64,000 nucleotides of DNA from Candidatus Zhuqueibacterota bacterium (GTDB lineage: Bacteria > Zhuqueibacterota > Zhuqueibacteria > Residuimicrobiales > Oceaniaggregativiventaceae), in NCBI GenBank assembly GCA_014728085.1, contig WJMF01000069.1:1-64000 (forward strand), given 5' to 3'. Shown here piece by piece: positions 6,728 through 14,555 of this stretch; the first letter of the stretch is position 1, and every line of letters starts with the position of its first letter. The position numbers and the translations under genes are program-made. The notes beneath the pieces were generated by a model, which was given only the letters and a program-made list of their open reading frames with translations, had not been told where the DNA came from and made no database searches.

Positions 6728-9289
6728 ATGAAATTTGAAGATGTTTTGCTGAACCTTCCTTCTAACGAAACGATCCTGAAAAAATCCAATTATAATGACC
6801 AAATCGCTATTTCCAGCCTTTTCTCGGCGCTCTCCAAACTGTTTAATACCTTTGCCATATCAGCTCTCTTTTACGACCATATAAATGATCTCTTCTCTCC
6901 CATTTACTGTTATCCGCCAGAGAAAAAAATCAAAGTTTATGTTAAATTTTCTTTTTCGGAAAATCTGTCCTTTGAAAAATTTAAAAATCGAACTGACGCC
7001 TGGATGATTCATAATATTCAAAAGGACACCATCTATTCGGAAGCAGACATTACCTATGATAAAAATACCACCTTATCTCTTTTCACTTTTCCAATTCGCT
7101 ATCTGAACAAGTTTATGGGCGTATTGAACATCTACATCGAACTCGAAAAGTTGAAACAGATCCAAAGTCGTCAGCTTGAGTTCATAACCCGGTGGATAGC
7201 AGAGCGAGTTGCGAATCTGAAAATTCAATGTTTTGAAAAACAGAGAGAAAAGTATATTCAAGAAGGCGAAAAACTGTTGAACATAAAAACAAAAAGTCAG
7301 CTTTTATATAACATTATTCACACCTGTGTTGAACTGGGTCCCCAAAATATAGAGTACGGGTTTATCGGGTTGGTAGACGAATCTACCGAAGATTTGCTGG
7401 TGGATAAAAAAAATGTGCTTGGCTGGAGCAAGGCAGACACATCAAGTCTGCTCAGGAAGTTCTGGAAAATCCCGGCGGGTAACGGAGTGATCAGTAAAGT
7501 GATTCGAACACAAAAACCCTATATTCTTCCGGACGTAGACAGCGCTGATTACGGGCATCTGAATTACACCGTTACCTGGCCAAAAGTGAAATCGAACCTC
7601 TGCATTCCGATAATAAAAAAGGACAAAAACACCAGCAAACCTTATGCGGTGATCTCTCTCGAATCCACTGAACATTATACTTTTTCACAAAAAGACATCG
7701 ATCTGCTGAACGCATATTTAAACTATGCCTCTCCAGCCCTCGATACCATCATCAGCACAGAACGGTTTCAGGATATAACGCTCAAGCTGGGAGAGGTGAT
7801 CGAAACAGCGGACAAGCTTTTGGCCATCGGAGAATCGGACAAGCTTTTGACCTATGTCGCCAACAAACTCTTAACGTTGTGTTACGAAACCTCGGGGGTG
7901 GAATATGTGGCAATTTCAATTAAATCCCTGGAAACAAATAAACTTGGAATTGTCGCCTATACGACAGAAAACCTGGCTGTAGAAAAACCGGAAAAACTGA
8001 ACATCTCCACCGGCTATTCATTAAAAGCGCTGGAAAAAAAGGAGATCAAACGATTCAATTCAAAGTCTTCACGCGATTATCGGTTTTTCAAGCTGTGGAA
8101 AGAACCTGTGGAAAGCGGTGCGGCCATTCCCATTGTTTATAACAATGAAGGTATCGGTATTATTACGCTTGAATCCAAAGACCCACAAAAATTTAAAGAC
8201 AATGAAATTATACCCAAAATAAAGCGAATTTCTGAGCTCATTGCAAAAGTCATTGCGGATGCACGTTACGATCATTTTATCCGGACCAGATATTCCAAAA
8301 AATATTCGGTTATTTACGGCAAAAGCCGGTCCATGGAGATGGTGAAAAAGGATGTATTAAATTTTGCACCCTATGATTTGCCTGTCCTCATACTCGGCGA
8401 CTCGGGCACCGGCAAGGAATTGGTCGCAAGAAGAATTCATTATGAAAGCAAACGACGAGACAAACACATGATTGAAATATCGTCGATGAATATTCCGATC
8501 CAGCTTGCTGAATCAGAATTATTTGGTTATAAAAAGGGCGCCTTTACCGGTGCTGACAGAGATAGAGAAGGGAAACTGGACATGGCCAATAGAGGTACAA
8601 TTTTTATTGATGAGCTCGGAGATATGCCTTTGGAATTACAGGGAAAATTCTTAAGATTTCTCCAGGAGGGCCAGGTACTCCCTCTTGGCGAAGCAATGCC
8701 CCATACCGTCGATGTGAGAACCATTGTTGCCACCAACAAAAATCTTCTCACTCTGGTCAAACAAAACAAATTCAGAGAAGACCTGCTCTACAGACTTTCC
8801 ACGTTAACCATAAAAATCCCGCCACTGCGGCAACGCAAGGAAGACGTTCGCCCGCTTGGTCAGTTTTTTCTTGAAAAGCACTCAAACCGCCTGAAAATTC
8901 GCTCGGTAAAGAGGATCTCGGATAAAGCCTTTGACAAACTCGTCGGATATGACTGGCCTGGTAATGTAAGGCAACTGGAAGATGTTATTATTAAAGCAAT
9001 TATACTCGTAAAAATGGAGGAGAAACAAACCATCTTAACGAAACATATCATCTTTCTGGAAGACGTCTTTAAGGATTGGTATGATGTTGAAAACACCCCT
9101 CGCGTAATCGATAAAAACGAAATTCTCAAAATGCTCTACGCCCAAAGAGGGAATCGTTCAGCAACCTACAAAATTTTGAAAAAAAGCCGCACGTACTGTG
9201 AACGGGTTGTCGGTATTGATGATCTCAGAAAACATGCGGAACGGGCCAAAAAGGGCCTTGGCTATACAATACACGACAACGAAGAGTAA
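6728..9289 (+). CDS. Sigma-54-dependent transcriptional activator with GAF sensor domains
   Basis: About 853 residues. The first ~520 residues hold three GAF-like regions, consistent with small-molecule or protein-mediated sensing. The AAA+ domain follows, with Walker A GDSGTGKE (near residue 557), the sigma-54 contact loop ESELFGYKKGAFTGA intact, Walker B TIFIDELGD, and arginine-finger region FREDLLYRLS. The C-terminus (LYAQRGNRSATYKILKKSRT) is a Fis-like helix-turn-helix, somewhat diverged. I chose ATG 6728, preceded by GAGGGG seven bases upstream, over an upstream TTG. It is divergent from the kinase/receiver operon, so the lone receiver might feed into it, but it has no receiver of its own. 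I found no convincing -24/-12 (GG-N10-GC) element in nearby intergenic DNA, so its targets are unknown. Confidence 0.9.
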   Translation: MKFEDVLLNLPSNETILKKSNYNDQIAISSLFSALSKLFNTFAISALFYDHINDLFSPIYCYPPEKKIKVYVKFSFSENLSFEKFKNRTDAWMIHNIQKDTIYSEADITYDKNTTLSLFTFPIRYLNKFMGVLNIYIELEKLKQIQSRQLEFITRWIAERVANLKIQCFEKQREKYIQEGEKLLNIKTKSQLLYNIIHTCVELGPQNIEYGFIGLVDESTEDLLVDKKNVLGWSKADTSSLLRKFWKIPAGNGVISKVIRTQKPYILPDVDSADYGHLNYTVTWPKVKSNLCIPIIKKDKNTSKPYAVISLESTEHYTFSQKDIDLLNAYLNYASPALDTIISTERFQDITLKLGEVIETADKLLAIGESDKLLTYVANKLLTLCYETSGVEYVAISIKSLETNKLGIVAYTTENLAVEKPEKLNISTGYSLKALEKKEIKRFNSKSSRDYRFFKLWKEPVESGAAIPIVYNNEGIGIITLESKDPQKFKDNEIIPKIKRISELIAKVIADARYDHFIRTRYSKKYSVIYGKSRSMEMVKKDVLNFAPYDLPVLILGDSGTGKELVARRIHYESKRRDKHMIEISSMNIPIQLAESELFGYKKGAFTGADRDREGKLDMANRGTIFIDELGDMPLELQGKFLRFLQEGQVLPLGEAMPHTVDVRTIVATNKNLLTLVKQNKFREDLLYRLSTLTIKIPPLRQRKEDVRPLGQFFLEKHSNRLKIRSVKRISDKAFDKLVGYDWPGNVRQLEDVIIKAIILVKMEEKQTILTKHIIFLEDVFKDWYDVENTPRVIDKNEILKMLYAQRGNRSATYKILKKSRTYCERVVGIDDLRKHAERAKKGLGYTIHDNEE

Positions 9290-9391
9290 AAAAAAACAGC
9301 AATTATCATATTATTTATCACATCATTTGTTTATATTTCCAAAGAATCTCTTCCTGGTAATCGTAATCGAACAAATAAGAGGGCTATCATA

Positions 9392-11446
9392 ATGCGTCAT
9401 TTAATAATAATATTATTCCTTTTGTCGCTTTGCTGCGGAACGGTATTGGCTGCGGACAATATCCTGGGCGAATGGACAATGCTTCCGCAACACAGCACCG
9501 AAATCGATCTCTTTGCTACCCTTTCTCTGGATCTGCAATACAAAGAGACAAATATGACAGTTCTGCGAACCTGGGGACGAGGCAGCCGCAGCAAAACCGA
9601 TACCCTTGTTGCATCCATGGATGGTTCAGTGCAATTGAATGAAATTACAGACAGAGTTTTTGCCACCAATGTCTTTATGGGACTATCCATGGCAGTCGGC
9701 ACGAATCAAAAAACACGAGGGATGTGGCTGGAACCGCATAAAGCTGTAGAAATTGAAGAAATCTGCGATGTTATCTCCTCTCAGGGGCAAAGCACATTGA
9801 CCACCAGGCATAGCTGGCAATTATCCGACAATGGTGAAACCCTTCACTATACCATCAATCGTCCGGGTCGGCCCGACTCCGCCTCTATACAGTATGTGTT
9901 TAAACGAAAAGGCACCAGAGAAGCCTGTTACATCAAACTCGAAGATGACTGGCGAATCGACGCAAAGCTTGATCAAAATGTACTGTTGATAACGTTGCAA
10001 GCCCTGGCAAATCTGAATAATCCGAGCCTTTATTTTATTTATCCCGAGACCTGGGATTTCAATTACACAAAAGCGATTTTCGACTTTTACCAACGAGACA
10101 GATTTTACACCTTTAAACAACTGAAATCCTGTGAAGATGCTTTGAAAATATTCCGGAAAAACATAAAAGGCTATGTGGTTTGGGATAAAAACGTACGGAC
10201 ATCGTTAATCGTGGCCTTTACAGTTGCCGGACTCGAAGAGGCGGTGGTTGTAAGCGAAGCACAAATTCCCCTGATGGAAAAATTCGATATCAAGGCTGTC
10301 GCCGATTTTCGCAATAAATACAACGGCATGAACGACTATGAAATTTACAGTCAGGCATACGAAGAATATTGGCCCCGTTGTAGCAAAAATCTGATCATAT
10401 GGATGGGAGGGCATCACGGCAACATTATGAAACCCGGAGTTGCCGATTGGGGCATATATAATAAAGCCTTTTTTAACGATCTTTCAACAAAGCCTTCGGA
10501 CAAAGAGGAATATCGATTGGCATCAAAGCTTCTCGGTGAACTCGATCCCATGTCAATGGTCATGGGCTGGCACTCGTACAAAAAAGACAAAGAACGCGAT
10601 CATGTCCGTTTGACCTCCAGCTATGGCCATAGGGTGAAAGGATTGCATACGCTGCCCAACACCAGTTTCAGTGCACAGGTGACAATGACCCCCGGATTCA
10701 CCTTTCGTAATAATCATAACGTCGTGCAGAGCAAAACCTATAAACCGGATAAAAAAGTTTATGTGACCTGTGTACAAACCGATGGAGTCGGTTTGGGGGC
10801 ATGGACCAAACCCGGACGAGGTGAAATTCCCTACGCGTGGTGTCTTGGTCTGAATGATCTGTGGATGTCGCCTGCTATGCTGGAGTTCTATTACCGAGAG
10901 GCAACCCCGAATGACTATTTCATCGGCGGCACCACCCCCGGCTATATGTATCCGAAAATGATTCCGGATTCCCTGCGCCCCCAACTTTTTTCAATGGCGC
11001 AGAAGATGCTCAACAAAATGGATCTTAAAATCACCCAAACAATGGACTATTCTGAAGGAGCAACAGTGGAAGGGAATACAGAGTTGACCTGCCGGGTGGT
11101 TGAAGATTTCTACAAATATCTTCCCGGTGTACAGGGCTTTCTCAACGGCTATGCACCCGCTTTTACCTTTGCAATAGAAGATAAAATCCCTCTTGTTTCA
11201 TATGATTATTATCTATCTCCGGAACGCCCGGTAGGGGATGCCGTGGCTGATTTTCACGAGCTGGCTGAAATCAATCAAGAACGCCCCTACTTTTTGGTGG
11301 CCCATATCAGACAATGGAGTGATATAAAAAGAGTGAAAACGATTCTCGAAAAACTGGGACCTGAATTTCAGGTGATTCCTCTCGATCTTTTTATCAAGAT
11401 GGCGGGTGAAGCACCTACCTGGGAAGAACGATGTTTGCAACGATAA
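9392..11446 (+). CDS. Secreted GxGYxYP-family protein, putative glycoside hydrolase
   Basis: 684 residues with a clear signal peptide (MRHLIIILFLLSLCCGTVLA, cleavage near residue 20-21). The first ~190 mature residues form a beta-rich region I cannot assign. The rest resembles the GxGYxYP family: an N-terminal segment with SLIVAFTVAGLEEAVVVSE, then TDGVGLGAWTKP, and the motif GGTTPGYMYPKMIP, matching the signature G-x-G-Y-x-Y-P closely with Pro at the second Gly position. Members are usually annotated as putative glycoside hydrolases, but the reaction has not been established to my knowledge. The protein is probably periplasmic or extracellular. It starts 102 bp after the sigma-54 activator on the same strand, with an AGAGGG ribosome site. 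Confidence 0.65.
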   Translation: MRHLIIILFLLSLCCGTVLAADNILGEWTMLPQHSTEIDLFATLSLDLQYKETNMTVLRTWGRGSRSKTDTLVASMDGSVQLNEITDRVFATNVFMGLSMAVGTNQKTRGMWLEPHKAVEIEEICDVISSQGQSTLTTRHSWQLSDNGETLHYTINRPGRPDSASIQYVFKRKGTREACYIKLEDDWRIDAKLDQNVLLITLQALANLNNPSLYFIYPETWDFNYTKAIFDFYQRDRFYTFKQLKSCEDALKIFRKNIKGYVVWDKNVRTSLIVAFTVAGLEEAVVVSEAQIPLMEKFDIKAVADFRNKYNGMNDYEIYSQAYEEYWPRCSKNLIIWMGGHHGNIMKPGVADWGIYNKAFFNDLSTKPSDKEEYRLASKLLGELDPMSMVMGWHSYKKDKERDHVRLTSSYGHRVKGLHTLPNTSFSAQVTMTPGFTFRNNHNVVQSKTYKPDKKVYVTCVQTDGVGLGAWTKPGRGEIPYAWCLGLNDLWMSPAMLEFYYREATPNDYFIGGTTPGYMYPKMIPDSLRPQLFSMAQKMLNKMDLKITQTMDYSEGATVEGNTELTCRVVEDFYKYLPGVQGFLNGYAPAFTFAIEDKIPLVSYDYYLSPERPVGDAVADFHELAEINQERPYFLVAHIRQWSDIKRVKTILEKLGPEFQVIPLDLFIKMAGEAPTWEERCLQR

Positions 11447-11549
11447 TGATTCCGGATTCACGCTTTGAAAACAAATTCAGACATTTCGAAAATCCATGCT
11501 GTCATTGTTACTCAAGCATTTATTAAAGCCGTAAATCAAGGAGTAATAT

Positions 11550-12668
11550 ATGAACCGTCAGGTTATCAATAATACAATATTAGTCGTCGTTGTTGTCTTT
11601 ATCTCCGTCATTTTTATTGCCATGATTCGTAACTTTTTGATGGTTATTTTATTGGCCGGTATTTTTTCTGCTATGGCGCAGCCCCTTTTCAGATTCTTCA
11701 ACAAATTGTTCAAGAACAAGAAAAACCTTACCTCCTTTGTCACCCTCGTGTTTATTTTTCTGACCTTCCTCCTGCCCTTGCTGGGCCTCACCGGTATCGT
11801 CGCTGATCAAGCCATCCGCATCAGCCAATCGGTCCGTCCGTGGATCGAACAGCAACTCAACCAATCCTCACCATTCGATAAAATCTTTCAGTCACTGCCT
11901 TATGCAGAAACGATTAACCAATACCGAGACGTTATTATTCAGAGAGGCGGAGAACTGATTGGAAAATTGAGCAACTTGTTTTTTAACAGCCTCTCCCAGG
12001 CCACCGTTTCAACCTTTAAATTCGTATTTCTATTCTTTGTTTTCCTCTACACCATGTTTTTCTTCCTAAAGGAGGGAGACAGGATATTAAACAAAATATT
12101 ATATTACCTGCCGCTGACCGATCAGGATGAAAAAAGGATGCTGGACAAATTTACATCGGTCACCCGGGCGACCATCAAGGGGACTCTGGTCATCGGCATC
12201 ATACAAGGCAGCCTGGCAGGATTAGCCTTTTGGGTTGTCGGAATCGATAGCGCCCTCTTTTGGGGAACCTTGATGACTGTGTTGTCGGTTATTCCTGCCG
12301 TCGGCAGCGCACTTGTCTGGTTGCCGGCAGCAATTATTCTGGCTGCATCCGGAGAATATTTCAAAGCCCTGGGACTGGCTGCTTTTTGCGGATTACTGGT
12401 GGGTAGTGTGGATAATATACTGCGGCCCAGGCTTGTAGGCAGAGACACCAAAATGCATGAATTACTCATCCTTTTCAGCACGCTTGGAGGCCTAACCCTC
12501 TTTGGCGTTATCGGCTTTATCGTTGGCCCGATTATCGCTGCCCTCTTCGTTACCGGTTGGGATATATATGGTGAGACATTTAAAGATTATCTGCCCGCTA
12601 CTAATTTCGATGCTGAGGAGAGTGACACGACGGCAAATCCACCAGCCGACGACCAAAACGAACAATAA
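11550..12668 (+). CDS. AI-2E family (PerM/YhhT-type) membrane transporter
   Basis: A 372-residue multi-pass membrane protein. The arrangement is typical: two to three N-terminal helices, a soluble amphipathic stretch (residues ~85-145), then a cluster of five helices. The C-terminal signature DNILRPRLVGRDTKMHELLI followed by a Gly-rich helix (FSTLGGLTLFGVIGFIVGPI) is diagnostic. Family members have been proposed to export autoinducer-2 or to act as sodium/proton antiporters; the substrate here is unknown. AAGGAG precedes the start. The tail is acidic and rich in Asp/Thr (AEESDTTANPPADDQNEQ). Confidence 0.9.
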   Translation: MNRQVINNTILVVVVVFISVIFIAMIRNFLMVILLAGIFSAMAQPLFRFFNKLFKNKKNLTSFVTLVFIFLTFLLPLLGLTGIVADQAIRISQSVRPWIEQQLNQSSPFDKIFQSLPYAETINQYRDVIIQRGGELIGKLSNLFFNSLSQATVSTFKFVFLFFVFLYTMFFFLKEGDRILNKILYYLPLTDQDEKRMLDKFTSVTRATIKGTLVIGIIQGSLAGLAFWVVGIDSALFWGTLMTVLSVIPAVGSALVWLPAAIILAASGEYFKALGLAAFCGLLVGSVDNILRPRLVGRDTKMHELLILFSTLGGLTLFGVIGFIVGPIIAALFVTGWDIYGETFKDYLPATNFDAEESDTTANPPADDQNEQ

Positions 12669-12670
12669 AA

Positions 12671-12701
12671 AAGGCCCCGGAAGAACACATCCGATGGCCT
12701 T
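12671..12701 (-). terminator. Rho-independent terminator for the ECF sigma operon
   Basis: On the reverse strand AAGGCC, an inner CGGA/TCCG pair and GGCCTT form a hairpin followed directly by a T run. It lies ~107 bp beyond the DUF4252 gene stop. On the forward strand the same hairpin may help end the AI-2E gene transcript. Confidence 0.7.
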
Positions 12702-12808
12702 AACATTCAATGCTTTAAACCGATGACAATCCGGTTATCTCTGGCATTCGGTCAAACAACAGGGGATAGGCATTTTACCGCTCTTTTGATCACCGCTGTT
12801 ATCATCTC

Positions 12809-13342
12809 CTACCGAGTCTGAATTGAATCCATTTTCGGGATATTAAACTGACCACCCAAAGAACTGATGTTTTTAAGATCGATATCTCCGACAATATTAA
12901 CAAAAGTGGATTCGTCATTATCTACAGAGAGAACCGTCAAACCCTTAACCTTTTTGCCATCGTTTTTCAGATAAACATAAGTGGTTTCATTTTCATCCCG
13001 AACCTTGACAAAGCGATTCCATTTCCTGCTGCTTAGCTTGCCATCCAGTTCCTCGATATAGGCTTTAATGTCCTTTATTTGATCGACAGTATTTTCAAAG
13101 GTATAAACCTTGATCAACTGCAGGGTTTTTAACATGGACGAAACCTTTGGATCCTCTTCCTCCATCATGTCTGCAGCCATGGAGAGCAGTGGATTTTGAA
13201 TTTCTACTTCTGTAACCGCTTCCGAATTGAACAGTTTTGTGAGTTCATCGAGATCTATGTACCCGGCCATTTTGCTAAAATCCGTTTCCTGCCCGAATAC
13301 CAGGAGCGGCACAAAGCAAAGCAGAATGATTATTCTTTTCAT
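12809..13342 (-). CDS. DUF4252 exported protein
   Basis: 177 residues with a signal peptide (MKRIIILLCFVPLLVFGQ). The family pattern is clear: a Trp-containing segment (SSRKWNRFVKVRDENETTYV), a KGLTVLSVDNDESTFVNIVG strand pair and a terminal L-x-x-L segment. DUF4252 proteins are found almost only in FCB bacteria, typically encoded with an ECF sigma factor and its anti-sigma factor, as here. The ATG overlaps the anti-sigma stop codon (13339-13342), so it is translationally coupled. A plausible role is as a periplasmic sensor or target of the regulon; the biochemical function is unknown. Confidence 0.85.
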   Translation of the reverse strand: MKRIIILLCFVPLLVFGQETDFSKMAGYIDLDELTKLFNSEAVTEVEIQNPLLSMAADMMEEEDPKVSSMLKTLQLIKVYTFENTVDQIKDIKAYIEELDGKLSSRKWNRFVKVRDENETTYVYLKNDGKKVKGLTVLSVDNDESTFVNIVGDIDLKNISSLGGQFNIPKMDSIQTR

Positions 13343-13845
13343 GACGAACCTCCATATAATAAGGGTTTTAACGTAGATATACTCTTTTCCAACGGTTCAG
13401 CGACTTGTTGCGGCAGCACATCCCCGCCCAATTCCTTTCCTGTTTTTCCCATTACCCGGGATAACACATTAAACGCTGTTCGGGCGTCATTCTGAGCCTG
13501 CCTGACATCGGCCTGTGAATAATCAGCAGACGTAGATGTTCGATCAATTTTGGATAGACCGATCGCGAACAAAGCGATAACTGCTGCAGCGAAAGCAAAG
13601 CGCCAATAATAGGTCTTCCGGCGCGATGGCTGATTCGGTCGAATGCTCTCTACAGCCAGATCGGGACAGGAAAACGTCTCAGTGACTTTGAACGACCGCT
13701 GTAATAATTTATATTCCTCAACAATTTGCCAACAGGTGGAACATGTTTTAGTATGCCTGGCCACATGTAAATTTTGCAGCCAATTCAACTCACCAAAGGC
13801 ATACTGGATCAAAACATCTTCCTCAATTTTACATGATGTATTCAT
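13339..13845 (-). CDS. Zinc-finger transmembrane anti-sigma factor
   Basis: 168 residues. The N-terminal cytoplasmic part holds the ZAS zinc motif H31-x3-C35-x2-C38 (RHTKTCSTCW), which binds and holds the cognate ECF sigma factor. One membrane helix follows at residues ~80-97 (FAFAAAVIALFAIGL), then a ~70-residue periplasmic tail. It is encoded immediately after the sigma factor and coupled to DUF4252 downstream. This is the standard membrane-anchored anti-sigma layout, where a periplasmic signal triggers release of the sigma factor. Confidence 0.9.
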   Translation of the reverse strand: MNTSCKIEEDVLIQYAFGELNWLQNLHVARHTKTCSTCWQIVEEYKLLQRSFKVTETFSCPDLAVESIRPNQPSRRKTYYWRFAFAAAVIALFAIGLSKIDRTSTSADYSQADVRQAQNDARTAFNVLSRVMGKTGKELGGDVLPQQVAEPLEKSISTLKPLLYGGSS

Positions 13846-13856
13846 AACGCTTTACC

Positions 13857-14387
13857 TTAGACCCATTCTGTTTTTAATGATTTTTGTAAATTCTTTCTCA
13901 TTGATGCCCTTGCGCGCATCAGATACACCTTTACCGTATTTATCGGCGTTTCCAACGCCTGGCTCACCTCTTTGAGCGACAAACCTTCAATTTCTTTTAA
14001 AATGATAATGCTTTGCTGTATTTCAGGCAACTGTTTAATGGCATTTCTGAGTTCTGCTTGCATAAAAACAGCTTCAGTATGCTTTGTCGGATTGTCGCCA
14101 TCGTCGGGATGCTGCAGAGACTCCAGACTATCGCTCATGTTGTGTTCGAGATATTGCTGTTGGCTTTTCAGTCGTCTGTGGTGATCTATGCAGAGATTTC
14201 GCGCTACCCGGAAAAGCCAGGGTTTGGCTTTATGCATTTTGAGTGTTTCCAAATGCTGCCAAAAACGAATAAACACTTCCTGAGTCACATCCTTAGCCTG
14301 CTCAGAATCGCCGAGAAAATAGGTTGCATACGTATAAATACGATCCTTATACCGGTCAACCAGATGTCTGAAATAAAGCTCCTTCAT
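13857..14387 (-). CDS. ECF-type RNA polymerase sigma factor
   Basis: About 176 residues. Region 2 (YKDRIYTYATYFLGDSEQAK, DVTQEVFIRFW, KPWLFRVARNLCIDHHRR) contacts core polymerase and the -10 element. Region 4 (LPEIQQSIIILKEIEGLSLK, INTVKVYLMRARASMRK) is the -35-binding helix-turn-helix. I prefer ATG 14387 (MKELYFRHLV) to an upstream TTG because it matches the family start and sits 38 bp below the ECF-type promoter. The three-gene operon is sigma, anti-sigma, DUF4252, and it is probably autoregulated. Confidence 0.92.
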   Translation of the reverse strand: MKELYFRHLVDRYKDRIYTYATYFLGDSEQAKDVTQEVFIRFWQHLETLKMHKAKPWLFRVARNLCIDHHRRLKSQQQYLEHNMSDSLESLQHPDDGDNPTKHTEAVFMQAELRNAIKQLPEIQQSIIILKEIEGLSLKEVSQALETPINTVKVYLMRARASMRKNLQKSLKTEWV

Positions 14388-14424
14388 GATATTCCAATTA
14401 GCAATCCTTACCAACTTTACTTAA

Positions 14425-14453
14425 ATAACGTTTCAGGCGGGGAAAAGGTTACA
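14425..14453 (-). promoter_or_regulatory. ECF-type autoregulatory promoter overlapped by an inverted repeat
   Basis: On the reverse strand TGTAAC (14448-14453) and CGTTAT (14425-14430) are separated by exactly 17 bp. The AAC-containing -35 and CGT-containing -10 are typical of ECF promoters. A perfect 9-bp inverted repeat (AAAAGGTTA/TAACCTTTT, 14443-14468, 8-nt gap) covers the -35, so a second regulator may bind there. Confidence 0.7.
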
Positions 14454-14508
14454 CCTTTATAACCTTTTACAGAGGGGATCTATATACCGTCATCAAAAAA
14501 GAGAGATG

Positions 14509-14538
14509 TTCTGAGCCGGCATTTAAACCGGCTCAGAA
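14509..14538 (-). terminator. Rho-independent terminator of the sodium symporter gene
   Basis: A perfect 11-bp stem (TTCTGAGCCGG/CCGGCTCAGAA) with an 8-nt loop. On the reverse strand it is followed a few bases later by a TCTCTCTTTTTT tract. It lies 18 bp past the symporter stop codon. Confidence 0.8.
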
Positions 14539-14555
14539 CAGAACATCCTAACACA

